Shown here piece by piece: positions 19,117 to 28,783 of a stretch of 64,000 bases of DNA (within the stretch, counting starts at the first letter, position 1; each line of letters begins with the position of its first letter). The stretch comes from JAJDXO01 sp965213765. Its GTDB lineage: Bacteria; Pseudomonadota; Alphaproteobacteria; Rhodospirillales; UBA2165. Below the pieces are notes generated by a model. That model was not told the origin of the DNA, did no database searches, and saw nothing but the letters and a program-made list of their open reading frames with translations. The stretch spans positions 3,348,001 to 3,412,000 of the forward strand of contig OZ243926.1 in assembly GCA_965213765.1 (NCBI GenBank). The letters are read 5' to 3'. A program made the position numbers and the translations under genes.

Positions 19117-19731
19117 TCAGTTGCCGGCCGCCGCCCGGTCCAAAATGGGACGCAACACGTCCATCGTCACATTGCCGTTTACCGGCTGGCCGTTGACGAT
19201 GATTGTCGGCGTTGCGCTGATGTTGAACTTCGCTTGTCCCTGGCGGCCCGACTCGACGATCCCCTGGAAGATTTCCCGGTTCTGCAGGCAGGCTTCGACG
19301 GTCTTCGGTGTGATGCCCGCCAGCCGGCCGATCTTGGTCAGCTCGGTAATCGGATCCCGGGATTGTCCCCACTGGCCTTGCGTCTTGTAAAACAGATCGA
19401 CCACCGCGAAGAAACGGTTCCGGGGACCGCAGCGGGCAATCATTGAGACCGCCACGTCCAGCTGGTTGCGCGGGAATTCCCGGTAGATGAATTTCACCTT
19501 CCCGGTTTCCACGTACTCTTTCTTCAATGTCGGCAGAACGTCGGCGTGAAACGACGCGCAGTGCGAACAGGTCTTCGATGCGTACTCGATGAGCGTCACC
19601 GGGGCGTCCAGCTTGCCCAAAATCCGGTCGGACAGGATTTGGGATGCGGGCGGTAAATCCTGGGCGTGCAGCGGTGAAACCACCGCCAGAAACCCCAGGA
19701 GCAGCCCTATACCTAGTGCTCGTCGAGCCAA
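19117..19731 (-). CDS. Periplasmic DsbA-family thiol:disulfide oxidoreductase
   Basis: The 204-aa protein has a cleavable signal peptide (ALGIGLLLGFLAVVSPLHA) and a thioredoxin fold with an active site CSHC at residues 55-58 and the cis-Pro motif SATPTIIVNG. It probably makes or shuffles disulfides in the periplasm, with topology like the BdbD/DsbA thioredoxin_4 group. The start is TTG 19731, supported by GAGGAGG five bases upstream. It lies 42 bases upstream of smc, an arrangement common in alphaproteobacteria. Confidence 0.9.
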   Translation of the reverse strand: MARRALGIGLLLGFLAVVSPLHAQDLPPASQILSDRILGKLDAPVTLIEYASKTCSHCASFHADVLPTLKKEYVETGKVKFIYREFPRNQLDVAVSMIARCGPRNRFFAVVDLFYKTQGQWGQSRDPITELTKIGRLAGITPKTVEACLQNREIFQGIVESGRQGQAKFNISATPTIIVNGQPVNGNVTMDVLRPILDRAAAGN

Positions 19732-19931
19732 ATTTGCCTCCTCGGCACAACATGTTGAAGACTATAGATTGGGTTCGGTCTCCCGACAAGCGCCGAGAAT
19801 CCGCAGTACTCCGGCGATTTTGGACTATCCGGCGAGACTTCCCAAGGCCGTTTCGTCCTTTTCACGGTGATTTGTGTAGCAGCCGATTGGGGCTGAAAGA
19901 TGGCGGATGGGTGACCGGGGACAGGACCAAA

Positions 19932-20414
19932 TCACCCTTTATCGGTGAGAATGACGCCGCCGAGCGCCTCCAGCGCCGCCTTCAGATCGGGGTCGTCGAT
20001 AACCGACAACCTTTTGGAAAGATTGGATTTTTCATCCTCGGTGAGTGCTCGCCTGGATTGTTCCGGCTTTTCCTCGGCACGGCCGATGGGACCGTTCACC
20101 AGTCTGAGGCGGGCCACGGCCTTGTAACCGAAGAAGGTGTTGATTCGCTCAATCAGTTGCGGCTCCAGGTGTATCAACTCGGTGGCCAGGGAGGCGCTAT
20201 CGACCCGGAGATGAAGGGTGCCGTCGACACGCTTCGGCCCGTCATGGGAGATGCGGTCCGGCTGGGTGTGGCGGGCCAGGTGCTCACCGACGATGGCCGT
20301 CCAGTCGGTGACCACGCCGGCGCCCGCGAATCCACGGCGGCCGAAGATGGGTTTGGTCAGCTTCTCCACCGATTGGCCGACGGCGCGGACGCCGCCATAT
20401 CGTTTGATGGCCAT
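19932..20414 (-). CDS. dciA: DciA-like DUF721 protein
   Basis: DUF721/DciA proteins load or regulate the replicative helicase in bacteria lacking DnaC. The 160-aa sequence has the N-terminal DUF721 domain (WTAIVGEHLARHTQPDRI and LHLRVDSASLATELIHLEPQLIERIN). The C-terminal tail is charged and probably flexible. I placed the start at ATG 20414 (MAIKRYGG); the longer frame to 20507 would overlap the divergent mutY. Gene symbol is by family resemblance only. Confidence 0.85.
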   Translation of the reverse strand: MAIKRYGGVRAVGQSVEKLTKPIFGRRGFAGAGVVTDWTAIVGEHLARHTQPDRISHDGPKRVDGTLHLRVDSASLATELIHLEPQLIERINTFFGYKAVARLRLVNGPIGRAEEKPEQSRRALTEDEKSNLSKRLSVIDDPDLKAALEALGGVILTDKG

Positions 20415-20494
20415 GAGAAATGGGCCGCCTTTTTTGAGATTGCGGAAGCGCGTAGGGTAGGGACGAATCAGTGGTCCGGCAACCGGCTCAATCG

Positions 20495-21532
20495 ATGACA
20501 AAGCCATCGACCAAATTGCTCAAATGGTATGACCGTCACCGGCGCGTTTTGCCATGGCGGGCCGCCCCCGGCGATTGCGCCGACCCGTACCATGTGTGGC
20601 TCTCGGAGATCATGCTTCAGCAGACCACGGTGGCGACGGTGGGCCGGTACTTCGCCGCGTTTTTGGAGAAGTGGCCGACGGTGAGCGATCTGGCGGCGGC
20701 GAAACTGGATGAGGTCCTCCATGCATGGCAGGGGCTCGGCTACTACGCTCGCGCCCGCAATCTTCACAAATGCGCCCAGGTGGTGGCAGGCGAATTGAAC
20801 GGAGCGTTCCCCGATACCGAAGCCCAATTGTTGAAACTGCCGGGCGTCGGGCCCTACACGGCGGGGGCAATCGCGGCCATCGCTTTCGACCGGCCGACCT
20901 CGCCGGTCGACGGCAATATCGAACGGGTGGTGGCGCGCCTGTTCGCCGTCGACGAGGAACTGCCGGCGGCCAAATCCCGAATTAGGGAGCTTGCCGAGGG
21001 ACTGACACCGAAGAAGCGCCCGGGCGACTATGTGCAGGCCGCCATGGATCTGGGGGCCGCCATCTGCACGCCGAAGAAGCCCGCTTGTGCCATTTGTCCC
21101 TTGAGCGCCGACTGCGCCGCCTTCGCGGCGGGTGAGCCGGAGACCTATCCGCGTAAGCCGCCTAAGGCGGAACGGCCGACCCGGCGGGGATACGCCTATT
21201 GGATCAGCGACGGCAACGGCTCGATCCTGCTTCGCCGCCGGGCAGAGGAGGGCCTGCTGGGCGGTATGATGGAGGTGCCGTCGTCCATTTGGGAAGAGGG
21301 GGATTGGCAATCCGATAAAGCATTGGCCGCGGCGCCGCTCAAGGCACCCCGGGAGCTGCCGGGTATGGTGCGTCACACCTTCACCCACTTCCATCTGGAG
21401 CTTCGGGTACTCTCCGGACGTTCGAAGGGGAAGCCGGATGGCGTGTGGTGCCCCGTCGACCGGTTCGGCGACCATGCCCTGCCGACGGTGATGAAAAAAG
21501 TTGTCCGCCATGCGCTCGATCATACCGGATAG
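20495..21532 (+). CDS. mutY: A/G-specific adenine glycosylase MutY
   Basis: MutY removes adenine mispaired with 8-oxoguanine. The protein has the helix-hairpin-helix LPGVGPYTAG followed by the catalytic Asp in PVDGNIERV, the catalytic Glu38 in LSEIMLQQT, a [4Fe-4S] cluster set Cx6Cx2Cx5C in CTPKKPACAICPLSADC, and a C-terminal NUDIX-like domain. ATG 20495 was preferred over the longer frame because conserved sequence begins at KLLKWYDRHRR. It diverges from dciA with about 80 bases between. Confidence 0.96.
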   Translation: MTKPSTKLLKWYDRHRRVLPWRAAPGDCADPYHVWLSEIMLQQTTVATVGRYFAAFLEKWPTVSDLAAAKLDEVLHAWQGLGYYARARNLHKCAQVVAGELNGAFPDTEAQLLKLPGVGPYTAGAIAAIAFDRPTSPVDGNIERVVARLFAVDEELPAAKSRIRELAEGLTPKKRPGDYVQAAMDLGAAICTPKKPACAICPLSADCAAFAAGEPETYPRKPPKAERPTRRGYAYWISDGNGSILLRRRAEEGLLGGMMEVPSSIWEEGDWQSDKALAAAPLKAPRELPGMVRHTFTHFHLELRVLSGRSKGKPDGVWCPVDRFGDHALPTVMKKVVRHALDHTG

Positions 21533-21634
21533 GGGCATTTTTACATTCTCGGCTTGTTAAATGTTTGACCGGTCGGGACCGCTCACTACACTTCTCACCG
21601 ACAACAAGAATCCCTTCCTTCCTGCCGAGGATAT

Positions 21635-24505
21635 ATGACCAAATCTCCCTTGAGCGGCGATCGCCCCATCGACCTTTCTCCTTCCCCGGGGGATCGGGTG
21701 GAGACCACGACCTGCTACATGTGCGCCTGCCGCTGCGGGATCAAAGTTCACCTGACCGACGGCACCATCCGCTACATCGAGGGCAACCGGGATCATCCGG
21801 TGAACAAGGGAGTGCTCTGCGCCAAGGGATCCGCGGGCATCATGCAGCACAACTCTCCGGCGCGGTTGACCAAGCCGCTGAGACGGGTCGGCGAACGGGG
21901 CGCCGGCGAGTTTCGGGAAATCGAGTGGAGTGAGGCCCTCGATATCGCGACCTCTTGGTTGGCGCGGGTCAGGGCGACCGATCCCAAGCGGCTTGCGTTT
22001 TTCACCGGCCGGGACCAGAGCCAGGCGCTGACCAGCTGGTGGTCCCAGCAATTCGGCACTCCCAACTACGCCGCCCATGGCGGGTTCTGTTCGGTCAACA
22101 TGGCGGCGGCGGGAATCTACACCTTCGGCAGCGCGTTCTGGGAGTTCTCCGAGCCCGACTGGGAGCGGACGAAATACCTGTTGATGTTCGGTGTCGCCGA
22201 GGATCACGCCAGCAATCCCATCAAGATTGGGCTGAGCCATCTGAAAGGACGCGGCGCCAAATTCGTCTCGGTGAATCCCATCCGCACCGGTTATTCGGCA
22301 GTGGCCGACGAATGGCTGGGGATTACGCCCGGCACCGACGGCCTGTTCGTGATGGCGCTGATCCATGAGCTGCTGCGGGCCGGCAAGGTCGATGCCGGGT
22401 ATCTTGTCCGCTACACCAACGCGCCCTATCTGGTGATCGATGCGGCGGGTGAGGCCGACGACGGTCTATTCGCCCGGGACGAGGAGGGCCGGGAACTGGT
22501 CTGGGACCGGAAAACCAACGCGCCGCGCCCGTTCACCGATCCTGATGTGGAACCCGCTCTGCGGGGCGAGGTGGAACTCTCGGATGGGCGCCGGGCCAAG
22601 CCGGTGTTTCATCTCCTTGCCGAACGCTATCTGCGTCTGGACTACAGCCCGGCCGTTGTCGCCTACCAGACCGGTATTGCCGAAGACGTCATCAAGCGGA
22701 TCGCCGCCGAACTGGCCGAGGCCGCCTTCGAGCAGGACTTGGTTATCGATCAGCCCTGGACCGACTGGCGGGGCGTTCGCCACGAGAAGATGATCGGGCG
22801 GCCGGTCAGCATGTACGGGATGCGGGGCATCTCCGCCCATTCCAACGGATTTCAAACCTGCCGCGCCATCCACCTGTTGCAAATCCTGTTGGGCAGCATC
22901 GATGCGCCGGGTGGCCTGCGCTACAAGCCGCCCTATCCGAAGGGGTTCGATTCACTGCCTCGGCCCACCGGCCGTCCCGGGGACGTCAATCCCAACTTGC
23001 CGCTTCCGGGACCGCATCTGGGCTTTCCCCAGGGGCCCGAGGACCTGTTGGTGGACGAAGACGGCACGGCCATGCGGATCGACAAGGCGTTCTCGTGGGA
23101 GGCGCCGCTGTCGGCGCACGGGCTGATGCACATGGTTATCGGCAACGCCTGGCGGGGCGATCCGTACCCCATCGACGTGCTGTTCATGTACATGGCCAAC
23201 ATGGCGTGGAACTCGTCCATGAACACCCCGAGAACCATGGAGATGCTCACCGACAAGGACGCGGCGGGCGGCGGGTACAAAATCCCCTACATCATCTACT
23301 CGGACGCCTACTACTCGGAGACCGTGGCCTACGCGGACCTGGTCCTCCCGGACACCACTTACCTCGAACGCTGGGACTGTATCTCGCTTCTCGATCGGCC
23401 GATCAGCGACGCTGATGGAGCATGCGACGCCATCCGCCGCCCGGTGGTCGAGCCCGACCGGGACGTGCGGCCGTTCCAGGACGTGCTCATCGACTTGGGC
23501 GCCCGGCTCGGTTTACCGGGGTTCATCAAGGAATTGGGCCGCCCCGCCTATCCGGGCGGCTATTCTGACTACATCACCAACCATGAACGCCAACCAGGGG
23601 TCGGTCCGCTGGCCGGTTGGCGGGGCGAGGATGGCTCGGAGACCGGGAAGGGCGCGCCCAACCCGGGCCAACTGGATAAATATATAGAGAACGGCTGTTT
23701 CTGGCGGGAGGAGCTTGCCGACGAGTACAAGTTCTTCCGCAACATCAACCACGGCTATCTCGCCCATGCCCAGGAAAACGGCTACGTGAAAACCACCGAT
23801 CCGGTGATCAGCCAGCTCTACAGCGAGCCGTTGCAGAAGTTCCGGCTCGCCGCCCGCGGCCACGGGGACAACGTCCCGCCCGAGAGCGAGCGGAACCGTA
23901 TCGAGACCTACTTTGATCCGCTGCCGTTCTGGTATCAGCCGCTGGACGAGGCGGCGGCCGACCCGGAGACTTATACCCTTCACGCGGTCACCCAGCGTCC
24001 CATGGCCATGTACCATTCCTGGGGCACCCAGAATGCCTGGCTTCGGCAAATTCATGGATCCAATCGGCTCTATGTCCCCGAACCCGTCGCAAAACAGGCG
24101 GGCCTCGAAGACGACGACTGGGTGTGGGCCGAGAGCCGGTCCGGGCGCATCAAGGTGCAGGTAAAGTTGATGGCCGGGGTCAACCCCAGGACGGTGTGGT
24201 CCTGGAACGCCATCGGCAAGCGCGCGGGCGCCTGGAACATCGACCCCGCGGCCGCCGACATCACCCAGGGGTTCCTGCTCAACCACCTGATCGACGAACT
24301 GTTGCCGGAACAGGACGGCGGCCGGCGTTACACCAATTCCGATCCCATTACAGGCCAGGCGGCATGGTACGACCTGAAAATTCGCATCGAAAAGGCGGAG
24401 GCGGAAGACGGGCGGACAGTGCCGCAGTTTGATGAGTTCTCAAAACCTGCCGGCCTCGGCAAGCGGCCCGATATTCTCCGCTATGCCGGCGGGCGACGGC
24501 CATGA
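21635..24505 (+). CDS. soeA: Molybdopterin oxidoreductase, SoeA-like sulfite dehydrogenase catalytic subunit
   Basis: This 956-aa protein is a DMSO-reductase-family enzyme. The N-terminal [4Fe-4S] site is CYMCACRCG plus GVLCAKG. Cys152 in HGGFCSVNMA lies where a molybdenum ligand is expected. There is no twin-arginine signal, so the enzyme should be cytoplasmic, as known for SoeABC of Allochromatium and roseobacters, which oxidises sulfite to sulfate. The next two genes encode matching FeS and DmsC-like membrane subunits, and the stop overlaps the next start. A formate, polysulfide or other reductase cannot be excluded from sequence alone. Confidence 0.75.
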   Translation: MTKSPLSGDRPIDLSPSPGDRVETTTCYMCACRCGIKVHLTDGTIRYIEGNRDHPVNKGVLCAKGSAGIMQHNSPARLTKPLRRVGERGAGEFREIEWSEALDIATSWLARVRATDPKRLAFFTGRDQSQALTSWWSQQFGTPNYAAHGGFCSVNMAAAGIYTFGSAFWEFSEPDWERTKYLLMFGVAEDHASNPIKIGLSHLKGRGAKFVSVNPIRTGYSAVADEWLGITPGTDGLFVMALIHELLRAGKVDAGYLVRYTNAPYLVIDAAGEADDGLFARDEEGRELVWDRKTNAPRPFTDPDVEPALRGEVELSDGRRAKPVFHLLAERYLRLDYSPAVVAYQTGIAEDVIKRIAAELAEAAFEQDLVIDQPWTDWRGVRHEKMIGRPVSMYGMRGISAHSNGFQTCRAIHLLQILLGSIDAPGGLRYKPPYPKGFDSLPRPTGRPGDVNPNLPLPGPHLGFPQGPEDLLVDEDGTAMRIDKAFSWEAPLSAHGLMHMVIGNAWRGDPYPIDVLFMYMANMAWNSSMNTPRTMEMLTDKDAAGGGYKIPYIIYSDAYYSETVAYADLVLPDTTYLERWDCISLLDRPISDADGACDAIRRPVVEPDRDVRPFQDVLIDLGARLGLPGFIKELGRPAYPGGYSDYITNHERQPGVGPLAGWRGEDGSETGKGAPNPGQLDKYIENGCFWREELADEYKFFRNINHGYLAHAQENGYVKTTDPVISQLYSEPLQKFRLAARGHGDNVPPESERNRIETYFDPLPFWYQPLDEAAADPETYTLHAVTQRPMAMYHSWGTQNAWLRQIHGSNRLYVPEPVAKQAGLEDDDWVWAESRSGRIKVQVKLMAGVNPRTVWSWNAIGKRAGAWNIDPAAADITQGFLLNHLIDELLPEQDGGRRYTNSDPITGQAAWYDLKIRIEKAEAEDGRTVPQFDEFSKPAGLGKRPDILRYAGGRRP

Positions 24506-25245
24506 CCAGCCTGCCCGCGCAGCCAACGCCCAAGCGCCTTGGCCTGGTGATCGATCTCGATACCTGCGTCGGCTGTCACGCCTGCGCGGTCAACTGCAAG
24601 GAGTGGAACGCGGGCGGTTATCACGCGCCGCTCACCGATTTCAACCCTTACGGCGCGGCGCCGGACGGGGTGTGGTTCAACCGGATTCATTCCTATGAGG
24701 CCGGTACGGGCGCCGATGCAAGGGTGGTGCATTTTCCCAAGTCCTGCCTCCACTGCGACAACGCGCCCTGCGTCACCGTCTGTCCCACGGGCGCCTCGTA
24801 CAAACGGGGGTCCGACGGGATCGTCCTGGTCGAGGAGGACAAGTGTATCGGCTGCAAGCTGTGTTCCTGGGCCTGCCCCTATGGTGCGCGGGAATTCGAT
24901 ACGGATGCGGGCGTGATGAAGAAGTGCACGCTGTGTATCGACCGGATTTACAACGAGAACCTGGAGGAGGTTGACCGGGTGCCGGCCTGTGTCGCCACCT
25001 GTCCCGCCTCGGCGCGCCACTTTGGCGACCTGGGCGATCCGAACTCAAGTGTTTCACGACTTGTCGCCGATCGCGGCGGTTACGATCTGATGCCGGAGAT
25101 GGAGTGCGCGCCGACCAACAAGTATTTGCCGGTCCGCGAGAAGAAGACGGGAGCAGGCGCCACGCTTCCTCTCGAGGACGCCAGCCCCGAAGGCGGGTTT
25201 CTCGGCTGGGTGGACAGGTTGCTTTCGGACACCCCGGCCGTCTGA
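24502..25245 (+). CDS. soeB: 4Fe-4S ferredoxin subunit, SoeB-like
   Basis: The 247-aa electron-transfer subunit contains four cysteine groups typical of DmsB/NrfC-type proteins: CVGCHACAVNCKEWN, CLHCDNAPCVTVCP, CIGCKLCSWACPYG and CTLCIDR...CVATCP, enough for four [4Fe-4S] clusters. It has no signal peptide. The ATG overlaps the soeA stop by four bases. It would carry electrons between the molybdenum subunit and the membrane anchor. Confidence 0.8.
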   Translation: MTSLPAQPTPKRLGLVIDLDTCVGCHACAVNCKEWNAGGYHAPLTDFNPYGAAPDGVWFNRIHSYEAGTGADARVVHFPKSCLHCDNAPCVTVCPTGASYKRGSDGIVLVEEDKCIGCKLCSWACPYGAREFDTDAGVMKKCTLCIDRIYNENLEEVDRVPACVATCPASARHFGDLGDPNSSVSRLVADRGGYDLMPEMECAPTNKYLPVREKKTGAGATLPLEDASPEGGFLGWVDRLLSDTPAV

Positions 25246-25247
25246 TC

Positions 25248-26195
25248 ATGCACCCCGCCTATTCCATCATCTTCTTTACCACCGCGTCCGGCCTCGGCTA
25301 CGGGCTGCTGGCGGTTGCGGCGGTCTTCGTCGGAACGGGCTGGATTCCGGCGGCGCGCGAACTGGGTGCGGTCCTCATTTTCGTCGGCGGCGTGTTGGTC
25401 ACGGCCGGACTGTTGTCGTCGACGATTCACCTGGGACACCCGGAGCGCGCCTGGCGGGCGCTGAGCCAATTCCGCTCGTCTTGGCTGTCCCGCGAAGGCG
25501 TCGCCGCGGTGCTCGCCTATGTACCCGTTGCCGGCCTGGCCTGGGGCTGGGTCTGGCTGGGAGAGGTGGCGGGGGTGTGGCTGCTGGCCGCGTGGCTTAC
25601 GCCGGTGCTGGCGGCCGTCACGGTCTACTGCACGGGCATGATCTATGCGTCGCTCAAAGCGATCCCCAGATGGCACCACCCGCTGGTGCCATGGCTCTAC
25701 ATCACGCTTGGCCTGGCCACCGGTGCGGTGGGGTTTCATCTCGTTGTCGCGATGTTTGGGGCCGCAAACATTCGGAGCGCCGGGGTAGCCATCGTGAGCC
25801 TGCTCGCGGCGGCGGTGCTGAAGATCGGATACTGGCGATCGATCGACACGGCCGACCCCGTGGCAACGGCTGAAACGGCGACCGGCCTCGGCGGCTTCGG
25901 CAACGTTCGGCCGCTCGATCCGCCCCACTCGGCACCGAACTACCTGCAAAAGGAAATGGGATATAGGGTGGCCCGCAAACACGCCGCGAAATTGAGAAAA
26001 ATCACGCTGGTGACCCTGTTTGCGATTCCGCTGATCGGCGTGGCCCTATCGGTATTTGCCGGTTTCTATTTTGCCGCCGCTCTAGCTGTGATCGCCGGGC
26101 TGAGCGTGGTGCTGGGAGTTCTGATCGAGCGCTGGCTGTTTTTTGCCGAAGCCGTGCACGTGGTGACGCTCTATTACGGCGAAAAGGCCGCCTGA
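25248..26195 (+). CDS. soeC: DmsC-family membrane anchor, SoeC-like
   Basis: The 315-aa protein has about eight hydrophobic helices and the DmsC-like motif STIHLGHPERAWRAL near residue 60. It should anchor the complex and exchange electrons with the quinone pool. ATG 25248 lies two bases after soeB; the longer in-frame extension is inside soeB and not credible. The gene converges with the 3HCDH gene with 12 bases between. Confidence 0.8.
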   Translation: MHPAYSIIFFTTASGLGYGLLAVAAVFVGTGWIPAARELGAVLIFVGGVLVTAGLLSSTIHLGHPERAWRALSQFRSSWLSREGVAAVLAYVPVAGLAWGWVWLGEVAGVWLLAAWLTPVLAAVTVYCTGMIYASLKAIPRWHHPLVPWLYITLGLATGAVGFHLVVAMFGAANIRSAGVAIVSLLAAAVLKIGYWRSIDTADPVATAETATGLGGFGNVRPLDPPHSAPNYLQKEMGYRVARKHAAKLRKITLVTLFAIPLIGVALSVFAGFYFAAALAVIAGLSVVLGVLIERWLFFAEAVHVVTLYYGEKAA

Positions 26196-26207
26196 TCCGA
26201 AATTCCC

Positions 26208-27182
26208 TTAGTTCCCGGCTGCCTTGGGCATCAGGTCCATGTGGCGCAGAAGCGCGACGAATGTCGCCAGCTTTTCGCGCCGGTAGGCATCCGTATCCAT
26301 CTTGCTGAAATCGTAAAACCCCTTGCCGGTCTTAAGTCCGAGATCGCCCCGCTCCATCATGTCGTCGACGATTTTAGGGGTCTGGAAGCGCGGGTCGAGT
26401 GCGTCCCGCAAATAGCGGTTGGCGTGGTAGAGAATATCGACCCCGCCCCAATCGGTGAACTCCACCAGCCCCATGGTCGCGTAGCGGATGCCGAACCCGG
26501 CGGTCACCGCCCGGTCGATATCCTCTGCGGTGGCGACCCCTTCCTCGACCATGCGGCATGCCTCGCTCATCGCGACGGACTGGAGCCGGGGGACGATGTA
26601 ACCGGGAGACGCCTTGCATCTCACGGGGACCTTGCCGATGGACGTCAGCAGTTCCATGAACGCCGTCAGTTTGCCCTCGTCGGTGCGGGATGACGGGCTG
26701 ACCTCGACCAAGGGAATGAGGTAGGCCGGATTGAGAAAATGGGCATTGAGAAAATTCTCCGGCCGTGCGCTGAAGTCGGCGAGGGTTTCCGACAGCATGG
26801 TCGACGTGGTCGAGGCGATGACGGCCTCGGGCCCGGCGAGGGCGCTGGCCCGCGCGATCGCGTCCCGTTTGACGTCCAGCATCTCCGTCACGCCTTCGAA
26901 AATGTAACGGGCGCCGCCGAGGAGGTCCCCGGCCTCGCCAATCCCGGCGCCGCGGATGCGCGAGAGCGTGCTCTCGATTTGCCGGTCGCCGGCGACCCCC
27001 AGGCTTTTGAGAAAGGCGAGATTCTCCTCGATTTCCGTTTTGCCCTCGGCAAGCAGCGCGTCTACTTGGTCCGACGGCCGCTGCTTGAAGTCGAGAATGG
27101 TCACCGGGTGTCCGGCAAAGGCGAACACTTGTGCGATACCGCGGCCCATGCGGCCTGCACCGAGAGCGACAATTTCGGTCAT
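26208..27182 (-). CDS. 3-hydroxyacyl-CoA dehydrogenase family protein
   Basis: The 324-aa protein has an N-terminal Rossmann motif (GAGRMGRGIAQVFAFAG) and the 3HCDH core with NAHFLNPAYLIPLVEV and a C-terminal helical domain. HFLNPAYLIPL resembles the lambda-crystallin/carnitine-dehydrogenase side of the family as much as fatty acid beta-oxidation enzymes, so the substrate is uncertain. It overlaps the upstream opine-dehydrogenase-like gene by four bases (ATGA), and the two are almost certainly cotranscribed. Confidence 0.8.
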   Translation of the reverse strand: MTEIVALGAGRMGRGIAQVFAFAGHPVTILDFKQRPSDQVDALLAEGKTEIEENLAFLKSLGVAGDRQIESTLSRIRGAGIGEAGDLLGGARYIFEGVTEMLDVKRDAIARASALAGPEAVIASTTSTMLSETLADFSARPENFLNAHFLNPAYLIPLVEVSPSSRTDEGKLTAFMELLTSIGKVPVRCKASPGYIVPRLQSVAMSEACRMVEEGVATAEDIDRAVTAGFGIRYATMGLVEFTDWGGVDILYHANRYLRDALDPRFQTPKIVDDMMERGDLGLKTGKGFYDFSKMDTDAYRREKLATFVALLRHMDLMPKAAGN

Positions 27183-28264
27183 GCGGGAATGCCGTCCCGG
27201 AGCAGGGATCTCAGATCGTCCGGGTTCCGCCGCGCGAGACCGAGGCTCTCCATGGTCCGGCCGGTCGAGCGCAAATCCTCACCGGTAATCCCTGCGCCGA
27301 TCGCCAGAAACCCGTTGATCAATGGCAGGTCCGTCCCGATCCAGTCGCCGAGCGAGGCCATGAACGACAGACCGAGATGGGTATCCTCCCGCATATAGCG
27401 GTGGCTCAGCAGGTCGATATTTTCCCGCCAGTCGCCGCTGTCGGTCAGGCGTTCGTGCGAAGAGTCGCCGTACATCCACTCTTCCTTGTCGTCGTCATAA
27501 TGGTCGGCCAGCGGAAAATGAGGGGCGCCATAGCCGAGGGCCTCGCGCAATTTGATCCGCTCGCCGTCAAGGGCATCGGTGACCCGGCGGATTGACGGCT
27601 GGGTGCCCTCGTTGTGGATATCCCAGGCCTCGAAATGCTCAAGCGGACCCGCATTCATGATGATCAGCGGCGGATGAATGATCGGACCGGCATTCATCAA
27701 CGCGCCATCCAGCGCGTCCTGCAACCGCTCCACCGGATATGCCTCGGCCAGTACGCCAAGGGCCCGGTCGGTCTCCTTGGCCGGGAGCACGCCGGTCGGC
27801 AGCCGGGTCGCGTAGACGCTGATCCGCACATGTGCATCCGCCTGCTTACGGGCCAGATAGGGTAGTGTCCCGGTCTCGGCGAAAACGACGTCGGCGGCGT
27901 TGCCGGCCTCCCGCATGGCGCGGGCGAAGATGTAACAGCCGAAGGTTCCGGGCGGCAAATAGACCACCTGACCGTCCGTAAAATGAGGCGCCATGACCTT
28001 CGAGAGGTCTTCGTGGGTGGTGCATGGCAGCGGGATCACCACCAGTTCCGCACCGGCCATGGCCTGTCCGAGATCGTCCGTTGCCAGCGACAGGGCTACA
28101 TCCCGGGTTCCCTCATGGTCGGTCAAGGTGATGGCGCCGGCCTCGCGGATCGGGGCGAGGGCCGCCCCGTCCCGGCGCCAGAGCCGTACGTTGTGGCCCT
28201 GCTCGGTCAGGTGAGCGGCGGCGGCATAGCAGCCGTGTCCGCCGCCGATGACGGCGATTTTCAT
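27179..28264 (-). CDS. NAD/NADP octopine/nopaline dehydrogenase family protein
   Basis: The 361-aa protein opens with a Rossmann motif (IAVIGGGHGCYAAAAHL) and contains the opine-dehydrogenase-type C-terminal domain (NAGPIIHPPLIIMNAGPLE). Family members reductively condense an amino acid with a keto acid or act on related hydroxy/amino acids. The substrate here is unknown. Its ATG begins directly after the cupin stop, and its stop overlaps the 3HCDH start, so it is the middle gene of a three-gene operon. Confidence 0.8.
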   Translation of the reverse strand: MKIAVIGGGHGCYAAAAHLTEQGHNVRLWRRDGAALAPIREAGAITLTDHEGTRDVALSLATDDLGQAMAGAELVVIPLPCTTHEDLSKVMAPHFTDGQVVYLPPGTFGCYIFARAMREAGNAADVVFAETGTLPYLARKQADAHVRISVYATRLPTGVLPAKETDRALGVLAEAYPVERLQDALDGALMNAGPIIHPPLIIMNAGPLEHFEAWDIHNEGTQPSIRRVTDALDGERIKLREALGYGAPHFPLADHYDDDKEEWMYGDSSHERLTDSGDWRENIDLLSHRYMREDTHLGLSFMASLGDWIGTDLPLINGFLAIGAGITGEDLRSTGRTMESLGLARRNPDDLRSLLRDGIPA

Positions 28265-28783
28265 CTAGCCGTCCTCTTCCACCGCGCGAGGGGAATTGGC
28301 GACCGGCCCGCCCAACGGTTCGCCGGCCTTGTTGTAGAACTGGTGATTTCCGGGTTCCTTGACCAACGCGAGATCGTCGTCCGGATAGGTCACCCTATCG
28401 TGGGCGACCCGGTTTCCCACCTCCAGAACCACGGCCGGACCGTCGCTGCGGTTGCAATACATGTGCCCATCCGGCTTGCCGGCGGGAAAGCCGGCGGCCA
28501 TGCCCGGCGTCAGGACCTGATCGCCCGCGTCGCTGACCACCGTCACTTCACCTTCAAGAACGTAGATGAATTCATCCTCTTCGGCGTGCCAGTGGCGGAG
28601 CGCGGAAGTCGCGCCCGGCGGTATGGTGGTCAGGTTGACGCCGAATTTCGTCAGCCCGGCGGCATCCCCCAGGCGTTTCTTGATCCGCGCCTCGGACGCG
28701 CCCTTGACCGCGTCCGGGTAGAAGGTGCCGGCATGTTCTTCGACCTCCGCCGGATCGATCGCCGGCAGCCGGTAATTTCCCAT
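28265..28783 (-). CDS. Cupin-domain protein
   Basis: The 172-aa protein has a single cupin barrel: LRHWHAEEDEFIYVLEGEV is cupin motif 1 with its His/His/Glu metal ligands, and GKPDGHMYCNRSDGPAVVLEVG supplies motif 2. It might be a small dioxygenase, isomerase or metabolite-binding protein. It is the first gene of the operon with the two dehydrogenases. No promoter could be assigned with confidence in the AT-rich gap upstream. Confidence 0.8.
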   Translation of the reverse strand: MGNYRLPAIDPAEVEEHAGTFYPDAVKGASEARIKKRLGDAAGLTKFGVNLTTIPPGATSALRHWHAEEDEFIYVLEGEVTVVSDAGDQVLTPGMAAGFPAGKPDGHMYCNRSDGPAVVLEVGNRVAHDRVTYPDDDLALVKEPGNHQFYNKAGEPLGGPVANSPRAVEEDG

